Shown here one piece after another: positions 43,186 to 52,301 of a stretch of 64,000 nucleotides of DNA. A model generated the notes under the pieces. It had not been told where the DNA came from. It did not search any database and was given only the letters and a program-made list of their open reading frames with translations. The position numbers and the translations under genes were made by a program. Location of the stretch: assembly GCF_004784465.1 (NCBI RefSeq), contig NZ_SRRU01000002.1, positions 372,001 to 436,000 on the forward strand, read 5' to 3'. The stretch is from Streptomyces griseoluteus. Lineage in GTDB: Bacteria > Actinomycetota > Actinomycetes > Streptomycetales > Streptomycetaceae. Numbering within the stretch: position 1 is the stretch's first letter; every line of letters begins with the position of its first letter.

Positions 43186-43198
43186 TACGCTCACCGCC
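43186..43198 (+). promoter_or_regulatory. Possible internal promoter before murE
   Basis: TACGCT (43186-43191) is followed by 7 nt and an in-frame GTG at 43199. If used, it would give a leaderless murE with 15 extra residues. The -35 region is weak. Confidence 0.35.
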
Positions 43199-43243
43199 GT
43201 GCCACACGCCGATCAGTCCCAAACCACTCAGAAAGGCGCTTCC

Positions 43244-44767
43244 GTGACAAATCCGGGACCGCCGCGACCGGTTCAGGTCTCCGCCATCTCCCTCGCGGAA
43301 CTGGCCGGTCAACTGGGTACCGCCGCGCCCGCCGAGACCGCCGGGATCACCGGCATCACCCACGACTCGCGGGCCGTCCGCCCCGGTGACATGTACGCCG
43401 CGCTGTCCGGCGCCAGACTGCACGGCGCCGACTTCGCCACCCAGGCGGCGGGCCTGGGCGCCGTCGCCGTCCTCACCGACCCGGCGGGCGCCGACCGCGC
43501 CGCCGCGACCGGCCTGCCGGTCCTGGTCGTCGAGGACCCGCGTGCGGAGATGGGCGAGCTGGCCGCCACCATCTACGGGCACCCCGGCCGGGACATGCTC
43601 CAGATCGGCATCACCGGCACCTCCGGCAAGACCACCACCGCCTACCTGGTCGAGGGCGGCCTGCGGGCGGCCGGCCGGACCACCGGGCTGGTCGGCACCG
43701 TCGAGACCCGCATCGGCGACGAGCGCATCAAGTCCGAGCGCACCACCCCCGAAGCCACCGACCTCCAGGCCCTGTTCGCCGTCATGCGCGAACGCGGCAC
43801 CGACGCCGTCGCCATGGAGGTCTCCAGCCACGCCCTGGTCCTCGGCCGGGTCGACGGCTGCGTCTTCGACATCGCGGTCTTCAACAACCTCAGCCCGGAG
43901 CACATGGAGTTCCACTCCGGCATGGAGGAGTACTTCCAGGCCAAGGCGAGCCTGTTCACCCCCGAGCGCAGCAGGCTCGGCGTGGTCAACACCGACGACG
44001 AGTACGGCCGCAGGCTCGTCACCGAGGCCGGCGTGCCCGTCGTCACCTTCTCCGCCGAGGGCCACCCGGACGCCGACTGGCGCGCCGAGGACGTCCAGAT
44101 CGGCCCCATGGACTCGACGTTCACCGCGCTCGGCCCCAAGGGTGAGCGGGTGCACGCCCGTTCGCCGCTGCCCGGCCCGTTCAACGTGGCCAACACCCTG
44201 GCCGCGCTGGCCGCCCTCGCCGCCGCCGGGATCGACCCGCAGACCGCCGCCGACGGCATCGCCGCCGTGCCCGGCGTCCCCGGCCGCCTGGAGCGCGTCG
44301 ACGCCGGACAGCCCTACCTCGCCGTCGTCGACTACGCCCACAAGACCGACGCGGTCGAATCGGTGCTCAAGGCGCTGCGCAAGGTCACCAAGGGCCGGGT
44401 GCACCTCGTGCTCGGCTGCGGCGGCGACCGCGACCGCACCAAGCGCGGCCCGATGGGCGCGGCCGCGGCCCGGTACGCCGACACGGCCGTACTGACCTCC
44501 GACAACCCCCGCTCCGAGGACCCGCTGGCCATCCTGGCGACCATGCTCGAAGGCGCCGCCTCCGTCCCCGCGCACGAGCGGGGCGAGGTGCTGCTGTTCG
44601 AGGAGCGGGCCGCCGCCATCGCCGCCGCCGTGGGCCGTGCCGCCGCCGGTGACACGGTGCTGGTCGCGGGCAAGGGCCACGAGCAGGGCCAGGACATCGC
44701 CGGCGTGATCCGTCCCTTCGACGACCGCCAGGTGCTCCGCGAAGCTATCCAGAACACCCAGGGATGA
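43244..44767 (+). CDS. murE: UDP-MurNAc-tripeptide ligase MurE
   Basis: The roughly 507-residue ligase adds diaminopimelate to UDP-MurNAc-dipeptide. The ATP loop ITGTSGKTTTAYL, the conserved EVSSHALVLGR, the central-domain NLSPEHMEFH, DYAHKTDAVESVL and the diaminopimelate specificity motif DNPRSEDP are intact. Streptomyces uses the LL isomer. GTG 43244 is preferred because GAAAGG lies 7 nt upstream. In-frame GTGs at 43199 (leaderless architecture) and 43097 would lengthen it by 15 or 49 residues. The gap of 191 bp after ftsI is the largest between rsmH and ftsQ. Confidence 0.95.
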   Translation: MTNPGPPRPVQVSAISLAELAGQLGTAAPAETAGITGITHDSRAVRPGDMYAALSGARLHGADFATQAAGLGAVAVLTDPAGADRAAATGLPVLVVEDPRAEMGELAATIYGHPGRDMLQIGITGTSGKTTTAYLVEGGLRAAGRTTGLVGTVETRIGDERIKSERTTPEATDLQALFAVMRERGTDAVAMEVSSHALVLGRVDGCVFDIAVFNNLSPEHMEFHSGMEEYFQAKASLFTPERSRLGVVNTDDEYGRRLVTEAGVPVVTFSAEGHPDADWRAEDVQIGPMDSTFTALGPKGERVHARSPLPGPFNVANTLAALAALAAAGIDPQTAADGIAAVPGVPGRLERVDAGQPYLAVVDYAHKTDAVESVLKALRKVTKGRVHLVLGCGGDRDRTKRGPMGAAAARYADTAVLTSDNPRSEDPLAILATMLEGAASVPAHERGEVLLFEERAAAIAAAVGRAAAGDTVLVAGKGHEQGQDIAGVIRPFDDRQVLREAIQNTQG

Positions 44768-44771
44768 ACTT

Positions 44772-46187
44772 GTGATCGCCCTCTCCCTCGCCGAGATCGC
44801 AGCAGTCGTCGGCGGGCAGACGCACGACATACCGGATACGTCCGTCCAGGTCACCGGCCCGGTCGTCCGGGACTCCCGCGAGGTGGTGCCCGGCACCCTG
44901 TTCGTCGCCTTCGTCGGCGAGCGGGTGGACGGCCACGACTTCGCCGCCCAGGTCGTCGAGGCGGGCGCGGTCGCCGTACTGGCGTCGCGTCCCGTCGGCG
45001 TGCCCGCGATCGTCGTGGACGACGTCCAGGAGGCCCTCGGCGCCCTCGCCCGCCATGTCGTCGAACGGCTCGGCGCGACCCTCGTCGCGCTGACCGGCTC
45101 GGCCGGCAAGACCAGCACCAAGGACCTCATCGCCCAGGTGCTCGGCGGCAAGGCGCCGACCGTGTTCACGCCCGGCTCGCTCAACAACGAGATCGGGCTG
45201 CCGCTGACCGCCCTGTCCGCCACCGAGGAGACGAAGTTCCTCGTGCTGGAGATGGGCGCCCGCGGCATCGGGCACATCCGCTACCTGGCGGGACTCACCC
45301 CGCCGAAGGTCGGGTTGGTGCTCAACGTGGGCAGCGCCCACATCGGCGAGTTCGGCGGCCGCGAGCAGATCGCCCAGGCCAAGGGCGAGCTGGTGGAAAG
45401 CCTGCCCTCCGCGGCGGACGGCGGCGCGGCGATCCTCAACGCCGACGACCCGCTGGTGCGCGCGATGGCCTCCCGTACCAAGGCGAAGGTGGTCCTTTTC
45501 GGAGAGTCGGCCGAAGCGGACGTACGCGCCGAGAACGTACGACTCACGGACAGCGGACAGCCCTCCTTCAGGCTTCACACACCCTCCGGTGCAAGCGATG
45601 TGACCATGCGCCTGTACGGTGAGCATCACGTGTCGAACGCGCTCGCCGCGGCCGCCGTCGCCCATGAGCTGGGCATGTCCGCAACCGAGATCGCCACCGC
45701 GCTCTCCGGGGCGGGCACCCTCTCCCGCTGGCGCATGGAGGTCACCGAGCGCCCGGACGGCGTGACCATCGTCAATGACGCCTACAACGCCAACCCCGAG
45801 TCCATGCGGGCCGCCCTCAGGGCGCTCGTGGCCATGGGCAAGGGGCGCCGCACGTGGGCGGTGCTCGGCAAGATGGCCGAGCTGGGGGACGAGGCTCTCG
45901 CCGAGCACGACGCGGTCGGACGGCTCGCCGTCCGGCTCAACGTCAGCAAGCTCGTCGCGGTCGGTGGCATCGAAGCCTCCTGGCTGCAACTGGGCGCATA
46001 CAACGAGGGTTCGTGGGGTGAGGAGTCGGTGCACGTGTCCGACGCACAGGCGGCGATCGACCTTTTGCGCAAGCAGTTGCGTCCGGGGGACGTCGTGCTG
46101 GTGAAGGCGTCCCGGTCGGTGGGGCTGGAGAGCGTCGCGCAGACGCTCGCCGAGGCCGGTACCGAGGGTGAGGTTTCCGCCCGATGA
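44772..46187 (+). CDS. murF: UDP-MurNAc-tripeptide--D-alanyl-D-alanine ligase MurF
   Basis: The 471-residue ligase completes the pentapeptide by adding D-Ala-D-Ala to the tripeptide made by MurE. It has the Mur ligase ATP loop LTGSAGKTSTKDL near residue 113, FTPGSLNNEIGLPLT, EMGARGIGHI, central NVGSAHIGEFG and the C-terminal NDAYNANPESMRAAL. GTG 44772 lies 4 bp after the murE stop; AGGGATGA supplies the ribosome site across the junction. It overlaps mraY by 4 bp (ATGA). Confidence 0.96.
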   Translation: MIALSLAEIAAVVGGQTHDIPDTSVQVTGPVVRDSREVVPGTLFVAFVGERVDGHDFAAQVVEAGAVAVLASRPVGVPAIVVDDVQEALGALARHVVERLGATLVALTGSAGKTSTKDLIAQVLGGKAPTVFTPGSLNNEIGLPLTALSATEETKFLVLEMGARGIGHIRYLAGLTPPKVGLVLNVGSAHIGEFGGREQIAQAKGELVESLPSAADGGAAILNADDPLVRAMASRTKAKVVLFGESAEADVRAENVRLTDSGQPSFRLHTPSGASDVTMRLYGEHHVSNALAAAAVAHELGMSATEIATALSGAGTLSRWRMEVTERPDGVTIVNDAYNANPESMRAALRALVAMGKGRRTWAVLGKMAELGDEALAEHDAVGRLAVRLNVSKLVAVGGIEASWLQLGAYNEGSWGEESVHVSDAQAAIDLLRKQLRPGDVVLVKASRSVGLESVAQTLAEAGTEGEVSAR

Positions 46188-47257
46188 TGAACCAGGTCCT
46201 GTTCTCGGGCGTCATCGGCCTCTTCCTGACGCTGATCGGCACCCCGCTGCTGATCAAGCTCCTCGCCCGCAAGGGTTACGGTCAGTACATCCGCGACGAC
46301 GGCCCGCGCGAGCACGCCAGCAAGCGCGGTACGCCGACCATGGGCGGTATCGCCTTCATCCTGGCCACGATCGCCGCGTACTTCCTCAGCAAGGTGATCA
46401 CCGGCAAGCCGCCGACCTACTCCGGCCTGCTGGTGCTCGGCCTGATGTTCGGCATGGGCCTGGTCGGCTTCCTCGACGACTACATCAAGATCGTCAAGCG
46501 GCGCTCGCTCGGTCTGCGGGCCAAGGCGAAGATGGCCGGCCAGCTCATAGTCGGCATCGGCTTCGCCGTCCTCGCCCTGCAGTTCCCCGACAACCGGGGC
46601 AACACGCCGGCCTCCACCAAGCTGTCGTTCATCACTGACTTCGGCTGGACCATCGGCCCGGTGCTGTTCGTGGTCTGGGCCCTCTTCATGATCCTCGCCA
46701 TGTCCAACGGCGTGAACCTCACCGACGGTCTGGACGGCCTGGCCACCGGCGCCTCCGTCCTCGTCTTCGGCGCCTACACGTTCATCGGCGTCTGGCAGTT
46801 CCAGGAGTCCTGCGCCAACGCCATGACCCTGACCAACCCGGCCGCCTGCTACGAGGTGCGCGACCCGCTGGACCTCGCGGTGGTCGCCTCCGCCCTGATG
46901 GGCGCCTGCCTGGGCTTCCTGTGGTGGAACACCTCCCCGGCGAAGATCTTCATGGGCGACACCGGCTCGCTCGCCCTCGGCGGTGTCCTCACCGGCCTGG
47001 CCATCCTCTCCCGCACGGAGCTGCTGGTGGCCATCATGGGCGGCCTGTTCGTCCTCATCACCATGTCGGTCGTCATCCAGGTCGGCTCCTTCCGGCTCAC
47101 CGGCAAGCGCGTCTTCCGGATGGCACCGCTCCAGCACCACTTCGAACTCAAGGGCTGGTCCGAGGTCCTTGTCGTGGTCCGCTTCTGGATCATCCAGGGC
47201 ATCTGCGTCATCGTCGGACTGGGCCTCTTCTACGCGGGATGGGCAGCGGACAAGTGA
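46184..47257 (+). CDS. mraY: Phospho-MurNAc-pentapeptide transferase MraY
   Basis: The 357-residue integral membrane enzyme transfers phospho-MurNAc-pentapeptide to undecaprenyl phosphate, giving lipid I. Ten membrane helices are expected. Catalytic loops include GTPTMGGIAF, the Asp-rich FLDDYIKI, NGVNLTDGLDGLATG, and PAKIFMGDTGSLALGG. The C-terminal QHHFELKGWSE carries the conserved His cluster. ATG 46184 overlaps the murF stop; a second ATG follows at 46187. Confidence 0.97.
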   Translation: MMNQVLFSGVIGLFLTLIGTPLLIKLLARKGYGQYIRDDGPREHASKRGTPTMGGIAFILATIAAYFLSKVITGKPPTYSGLLVLGLMFGMGLVGFLDDYIKIVKRRSLGLRAKAKMAGQLIVGIGFAVLALQFPDNRGNTPASTKLSFITDFGWTIGPVLFVVWALFMILAMSNGVNLTDGLDGLATGASVLVFGAYTFIGVWQFQESCANAMTLTNPAACYEVRDPLDLAVVASALMGACLGFLWWNTSPAKIFMGDTGSLALGGVLTGLAILSRTELLVAIMGGLFVLITMSVVIQVGSFRLTGKRVFRMAPLQHHFELKGWSEVLVVVRFWIIQGICVIVGLGLFYAGWAADK

Positions 47258-48681
47258 CCTCCTCGGTGCCTTCGGGAACCAGCGAATTCCAGGGCAAGCA
47301 CGTCACCGTCGCCGGCCTCGGCGTCTCCGGCCTGCCGGCCGCGAAGGCGCTGCACGCGCGCGGGGCGATCGTCACGGCCGTCAACGACGGCGACGACGCC
47401 CGCGCCCGCGAGCAGGCGGCGGAACTGGAGGCGCTCGGCATCACCGTCCGCCTCGGCGACGGCGCGACCCTGCCCGAGGGCACCGAGCTGATCGTCACCG
47501 CCCCCGGCTGGCAGCCCGGCAAGCCGCTGTTCCGCGCCGCCGAGGAGGCGGGCGTCCCCGTCTGGGGCGACGTCGAGCTGGCCTGGCGCCTGCGCGGGCC
47601 CGACGCGGCCCCCTGGCTCGCCGTCACCGGCACCAACGGCAAGACCACCACCGTCCAGATGCTCGCCGCCATCCTCAAGGCGGCGGGCCTGCGCACGGCC
47701 GCGGTCGGCAACATCGGCGTCTCCGTGCTGGACGCGGTCCTCGGCGACGAGCAGTACGACGTGCTCGCCGTCGAGCTGTCCAGCTACCAGCTCCACTGGG
47801 CGCCCTCCCTGCGCGCCTACTCCGGCGCGGTCCTCAACCTCGCCCCGGACCACCTCGACTGGCACGGCTCGATGGACGCCTACGCCGCCGACAAGGGCCG
47901 CATCTACGAGGGCAACAAGGTCGCCTGCGTCTACAACGTGGCCGACCCCCGCACCGAGGACCTGGTGCGCGAGGCCGATGTCGAAGAGGGCTGCCGCGCC
48001 GTCGGGTTCACGCTCCAGGCGCCGGCCGTCTCCCAACTCGGCGTGGTGGACGGCATCCTGGTCGACCGCGCCTTCGTGGAGAACCGGCAGAAGAACGCGC
48101 AGGAGCTGGCCGAGGTCTCCGATGTCGACCCGCCCGCCCCGCACAACATCGCCAACGCCCTTGCCGCGGCGGCCCTCGCGCGCTCCTTCGGGGTGCCCGC
48201 GCAGGCGGTGCGCGACGGACTGCGCGCCTTCAAGCCCGACGCCCACCGCATCGCCCACGTCGCCGACATCGACGGCGTGGCCTACGTGGACGACTCCAAG
48301 GCCACCAACACCCACGCCGCTGAAGCCTCGTTGGCCGCCTACGAGCCGATCGTCTGGATCGCGGGGGGACTGGCCAAGGGCGCCGAGTTCGACGAGCTGG
48401 TGGCCAACTCCGCCAAGCGGCTGCGGGGGGTCGTCCTGATCGGCGCCGACCGCGCGCTGATCCGCGAGGCCCTGGCGCGACACGCCCCGGAAGTACCCGT
48501 CGTGGACCTCGACCGGACCGACACTGGGGCGATGCTCCAGGCGGTGACGGAGGCGAAGCGGCTGGCCCGGCCCGGCGACACGGTCCTGCTGGCCCCGGCC
48601 TGTGCCTCCATGGACATGTTCACCAACTACAACCAGCGCGGCGACGCGTTCGCGGCCGCGGTCCGCGAACTCGGCGCCTGA
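47254..48681 (+). CDS. murD: UDP-MurNAc-L-alanine--D-glutamate ligase MurD
   Basis: The 475-residue ligase adds D-Glu to UDP-MurNAc-L-Ala. The N-terminal Rossmann-like segment VTVAGLGVSGLPAAKAL is followed by the ATP loop VTGTNGKTTTVQML, ELSSYQLHWAP, NLAPDHLDWHG, and C-terminal DDSKATNTHAAEASL and LLAPACASMDMFTNY. GTG 47254 overlaps the mraY stop by 4 bp. An in-frame ATG at 47239 would add five residues inside mraY. The next gene, ftsW, follows after 68 bp. Confidence 0.96.
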   Translation: MTSSVPSGTSEFQGKHVTVAGLGVSGLPAAKALHARGAIVTAVNDGDDARAREQAAELEALGITVRLGDGATLPEGTELIVTAPGWQPGKPLFRAAEEAGVPVWGDVELAWRLRGPDAAPWLAVTGTNGKTTTVQMLAAILKAAGLRTAAVGNIGVSVLDAVLGDEQYDVLAVELSSYQLHWAPSLRAYSGAVLNLAPDHLDWHGSMDAYAADKGRIYEGNKVACVYNVADPRTEDLVREADVEEGCRAVGFTLQAPAVSQLGVVDGILVDRAFVENRQKNAQELAEVSDVDPPAPHNIANALAAAALARSFGVPAQAVRDGLRAFKPDAHRIAHVADIDGVAYVDDSKATNTHAAEASLAAYEPIVWIAGGLAKGAEFDELVANSAKRLRGVVLIGADRALIREALARHAPEVPVVDLDRTDTGAMLQAVTEAKRLARPGDTVLLAPACASMDMFTNYNQRGDAFAAAVRELGA

Positions 48682-48749
48682 CCCCGGCCGCCCGCCGGGC
48701 GGACCTTGGGAGGGACGCGTGGGACGGTCGACGTTCAGCGGAGGCCAGG

Positions 48750-50108
48750 ATGCCCAGTAGCCGTACCGGACGGCCGCCCGTACAGCGGGCGGCCCGGCCC
48801 GCGCCCCCGGGGATCGCGGCCGAGAACCCGCTGCGCCGGCTGCGCGACCGCGCCCGCAAGGCGTGGGACCGGCCGCTGACCGCCTACTACCTGATCCTGG
48901 GCGGCAGCATGCTGATCACCGTCCTGGGCCTGGTGATGGTCTACTCGGCCTCCCAGATCACCGCGCTGCAGCTCTCGCTGCCCGGCTCGTTCTTCTTCCG
49001 CAAGCAGTTCCTCGCCGCGCTCATCGGCGGCGCGCTGCTGTTCGCCGCCTCCCGGATGCCGGTCAAGCTGCACCGGGCGCTGGCTTACCCGATCCTGGCC
49101 GCCGCCGTGTTCTCCATGGCCCTGGTGCAGGTGCCGGGGATAGGGATGTCGGTCAACGGCAACCGGAACTGGATCTCGCTCGGCGGCTCCTTCCAGATCC
49201 AGCCCAGCGAGTTCGGCAAGCTCGCCCTGGTGCTGTGGGGCGCCGACCTGATCGCCCGCAAGCAGGAGAAGCGGCTGCTGACCCAGTGGAAGCACATGCT
49301 GGTCCCGCTGGTACCGGTCGCCTTCCTGCTGCTCGGACTGATCATGCTCGGCGGTGACATGGGCACCGCGATCATCCTCACCGCGATCCTCTTCGGCCTG
49401 CTCTGGCTGGCCGGCGCCCCGACCCGGCTCTTCGCCGGGGTGCTGTCGGTGGCGGGGCTGATCGGTGTGATCCTCATCAAGACCAGCCCCAACCGGATGG
49501 CCCGGCTCGCCTGCATCGGCGCCACCGAGCCCAAGGCGGGCGCCGCCGACTGCTGGCAGGCCGTGCACGGCATCTACGCCCTGGCCTCGGGCGGGATCTT
49601 CGGTTCCGGACTGGGTGCCAGCGTGGAGAAATGGGGCCAACTCCCCGAAGCTCACACGGACTTCATCTTCGCCGTCACAGGTGAGGAACTGGGCCTGGCG
49701 GGCACGCTGTCGGTACTGGCCCTGTTCGCGGCTCTAGGCTATGCGGGTATCCGCGTGGCCGGACGCACGGAGGACCCCTTCGTGAGGTACGCCGCGGGAG
49801 GCGTGACGACGTGGCTCATCGCCCAGGCGGTGATCAACATCGGTGCGGTGCTCGGCCTGCTGCCGATCGCCGGCGTCCCGCTCCCGCTGTTCTCCTACGG
49901 AGGGTCCGCCCTGCTGCCGACCATGTTCGCCGTCGGGCTGCTGATCGCGTTCGCGCGTGACGAGCCCGGTGCGCGGGCGGCACTTGCGATGCGGCAACCC
50001 CGCTTTGGTAGAAAGCGGTCGGGGGGCTCCCGTGCCGAGCGGGTGCCACGGAGATGGAACACGATGCGACGGCGTGCCTCGGCGGCGCGTTCGTCCGGAG
50101 AGCGGTGA
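48750..50108 (+). CDS. ftsW: Septal SEDS glycosyltransferase FtsW
   Basis: The 452-residue SEDS protein polymerises glycan at the septum with FtsI. A basic cytoplasmic N-terminus of about 45 residues precedes ten membrane helices. Family signatures include YSASQITA, the catalytic-loop region GNRNWISLGGSFQIQPSEFGKL, GGDMGTAII, ASGGIFGSGLGASVEKWGQLPEAHTDFIFAV and the C-terminal GVPLPLFSYGGSALL. A long basic tail (KRSGGSRAERVPRRW) follows. ATG 48750 has GGAGG upstream. Confidence 0.96.
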   Translation: MPSSRTGRPPVQRAARPAPPGIAAENPLRRLRDRARKAWDRPLTAYYLILGGSMLITVLGLVMVYSASQITALQLSLPGSFFFRKQFLAALIGGALLFAASRMPVKLHRALAYPILAAAVFSMALVQVPGIGMSVNGNRNWISLGGSFQIQPSEFGKLALVLWGADLIARKQEKRLLTQWKHMLVPLVPVAFLLLGLIMLGGDMGTAIILTAILFGLLWLAGAPTRLFAGVLSVAGLIGVILIKTSPNRMARLACIGATEPKAGAADCWQAVHGIYALASGGIFGSGLGASVEKWGQLPEAHTDFIFAVTGEELGLAGTLSVLALFAALGYAGIRVAGRTEDPFVRYAAGGVTTWLIAQAVINIGAVLGLLPIAGVPLPLFSYGGSALLPTMFAVGLLIAFARDEPGARAALAMRQPRFGRKRSGGSRAERVPRRWNTMRRRASAARSSGER

Positions 50109-50114
50109 ATTTCG

Positions 50115-51203
50115 GTGCATGTCGTACTCGCCGGCGGGGGTACCGCGGGCCACATCGAGCCCGCGCTCGCCCTCGCGGACGCCCTGCGCAGGCAGGACCC
50201 CACCGTGGGGATCACGGCCCTGGGCACGGAGCGCGGTCTGGAGACCCGGCTCGTCCCGGAGCGCGGCTACGAGCTGGCGCTGATCCCGGCGGTCCCGCTG
50301 CCGCGCAAGCCCACCCCCGAGCTGATCACCGTGCCGGGCCGGCTGCGCGGCACGATCAAGGCCGCCGAGCAGATCCTGGAGCGCACCAAGGCGGACGCGG
50401 TGGTCGGCTTCGGCGGCTACGTCGCGCTGCCCGGCTACCTGGCCGCCAAGCGCCTGGGCGTGCCGATCGTGATCCACGAGGCCAACGCCCGCCCCGGCCT
50501 GGCCAACAAGATCGGCTCCCGCTACGCGGCCCGGGTCGCGGTCTCCACGCCCGACAGCAAGCTGCGTGACGCCCGCTACATCGGCATCCCGCTGCGCCGC
50601 TCCATCGCCACCCTGGACCGTGCCGCCGCGCGCCCCGAGGCCCGCGCCCGCTTCGGCCTGGACCCCAACCTGCCCACGCTGCTCGTCTCCGGCGGCTCCC
50701 AGGGCGCCCGGCACCTCAACGAGGTCGTCCAGCGGGTCGCGCCCTGGCTCCAGCAGGCCGGCATCCAGATCCTGCACGCGGTCGGCCCGAAGAACGAACT
50801 GCCGCAGGTGCAGCAGATGCCGGGGATGCCCCCGTACGTCCCGGTAAGTTATCTGGACCGGATGGACCTCGCGTACGCCGCGGCCGACATGATGCTCTGC
50901 CGCGCGGGCGCGATGACCGTCGCCGAACTGACCGCCGTCGGGCTCCCGGCCGCCTACGTCCCGCTGCCCATCGGCAACGGCGAACAGCGGCTGAACGCCC
51001 AGCCGGTGGTCAAGGCGGGTGGCGGACTCCTCGTGGACGACGCGGAACTGACGCCGGAGTGGGTGCAGCAGAACGTGCTCCCCGTCCTCGCCGACCCGCA
51101 CCGTCTCTACGAGATGTCCCGCGCCGCCGGTGAGTTCGGCCGCCGGGACGCCGACGACCTGCTCGTCGGCATGGTGTACGAGGCCATCGCCTCCAGCCGT
51201 TAG
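50115..51203 (+). CDS. murG: UDP-GlcNAc:lipid I transferase MurG
   Basis: The 362-residue peripheral membrane glycosyltransferase (GT28) adds GlcNAc to lipid I, forming lipid II on the inner leaflet. The N-terminal glycine loop [20 protein letters not shown], the second loop [43 protein letters not shown] and the UDP-binding [18 protein letters not shown] followed by GEQRLNAQ are all present. GTG 50115 starts 6 bp after ftsW, so the pair is coupled. murC, often next in other bacteria, is not here. Confidence 0.97.
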   Translation: MHVVLAGGGTAGHIEPALALADALRRQDPTVGITALGTERGLETRLVPERGYELALIPAVPLPRKPTPELITVPGRLRGTIKAAEQILERTKADAVVGFGGYVALPGYLAAKRLGVPIVIHEANARPGLANKIGSRYAARVAVSTPDSKLRDARYIGIPLRRSIATLDRAAARPEARARFGLDPNLPTLLVSGGSQGARHLNEVVQRVAPWLQQAGIQILHAVGPKNELPQVQQMPGMPPYVPVSYLDRMDLAYAAADMMLCRAGAMTVAELTAVGLPAAYVPLPIGNGEQRLNAQPVVKAGGGLLVDDAELTPEWVQQNVLPVLADPHRLYEMSRAAGEFGRRDADDLLVGMVYEAIASSR

Positions 51204-51230
51204 GCATCGCACGACGAAGGGACAGCGAGC

Positions 51231-52025
51231 GTGGCCGGTTCGACCACCGCCGAGCGCGGTGAACGCCAGCAGGAGTCGGCCGGCCCGCCGCTCGTCCGCC
51301 GGTTCAGGCGCCCCCGCCTTCGTGTGATCATCGCATCGGCTGTCGCGCTGGTCCTGTCGGGCGCCGGTACCGTCTGGCTGCTCTACGGCTCCGAGTGGCT
51401 GCGCGTACAGCACGTCTCGGTCTCCGGCACCCGGGTGCTGGGCCCGGCTGAGGTCCGCGCCGCCGCCGCCGTTCCCGTCGGCGCCCCGCTGGCCTCCATC
51501 GGCACGGACGCCGTCGAGGCCCGGCTGCGCGGGAAGTTGCGCCGTATCGACACCGTCGAGGTGTCCCGGTCCTGGCCGGACGGCATCGACCTGAAGGTCA
51601 CCGAGCGCACCCCGGTGCTGCTGGCCCGCGAGAACGGCAAGTTCACCGAGATCGATCACGAGGGCGTACGTTTCGCGGTCGTGGGGAAGGCGCCGAAGGG
51701 TGTACCGATGCTCGAACTCGCCGCTTCCCGCAAGGGATCGGGTGCCGCCAGCCTGCGCCGCTTCGGCACCGGACGTCTCGTGCGCGAGGCGGTCCGGGTG
51801 GCCGGCAGTCTCCCGCCCGCCGTCGCCCGCGACACCGGGACGGTCAGGGTGGGCTCGTTCGACGCCATCACCCTGGAGTTGGACCGCGGACGCACCGTGG
51901 AGTGGGGGAGCGGGGAGCAGGGCCGCGCCAAGGCACGGGCCCTCACAGCTCTCATGAAAGCAGCTCCGGGCGCCCGGCGCTTCGACGTGAGCGTGCCCAC
52001 CGCCCCCGCGTCAGCGGGGAGTTGA
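51231..52025 (+). CDS. ftsQ: Cell division protein FtsQ
   Basis: The 264-residue bitopic divisome protein has a cytoplasmic tail of about 35 residues, a membrane helix (VIIASAVALVLSGAGTVWLL), a POTRA domain (VQHVSVSGTRVLGPAEVRAA) and a beta domain ending near residue 255. It connects the Z-ring machinery to FtsL/DivIC outside the membrane. GTG 51231 follows AAGGGACAG. ftsA, which lies between ftsQ and ftsZ in many bacteria, is absent; a 276-bp control region leads to ftsZ. Confidence 0.93.
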   Translation: MAGSTTAERGERQQESAGPPLVRRFRRPRLRVIIASAVALVLSGAGTVWLLYGSEWLRVQHVSVSGTRVLGPAEVRAAAAVPVGAPLASIGTDAVEARLRGKLRRIDTVEVSRSWPDGIDLKVTERTPVLLARENGKFTEIDHEGVRFAVVGKAPKGVPMLELAASRKGSGAASLRRFGTGRLVREAVRVAGSLPPAVARDTGTVRVGSFDAITLELDRGRTVEWGSGEQGRAKARALTALMKAAPGARRFDVSVPTAPASAGS

Positions 52026-52115
52026 CGCACATCAGCGCAGGCCAGCACCCTGGTTGGGCACTGCTACGGCTGATCACATAGGGTGAAAAGAAAAACGGGA
52101 GGTTCGGCGTGTTCG

Positions 52116-52145
52116 TTGAACGGGCGCGGCTTGTCGACTTAGTGT
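52116..52145 (+). promoter_or_regulatory. Candidate ftsZ promoter
   Basis: TTGAAC (52116-52121), an 18-bp spacer and TAGTGT (52140-52145). Several ftsZ promoters in the ftsQ-ftsZ gap, including a sporulation-linked one, are known in S. coelicolor. Which of them this matches cannot be decided here. Confidence 0.5.
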
Positions 52146-52181
52146 CCTGTTCAGAAGACTCCAGGGAACAGACACACTGGT

Positions 52182-52206
52182 AACCCTAAACTTCACCGTT
52201 AGGGTT
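52182..52206. promoter_or_regulatory. AACCCTAA/TTAGGGTT dyad upstream of ftsZ
   Basis: An exact 8-bp inverted repeat with 9-nt loop ACTTCACCG, 96 bp before the ftsZ start. Unlike most of the window the arms are AT-containing. It could be an operator or an RNA hairpin in the leader. Confidence 0.6.
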
Positions 52207-52301
52207 CGGGTCGGCGTTCGGACCGTCCCAATTCGGCATCCGTCGTCCCGGTCGGGAACCGCCCGGCGCGACAACGTAATTCGAGGCGAGAGGCCTTCGA
52301 C

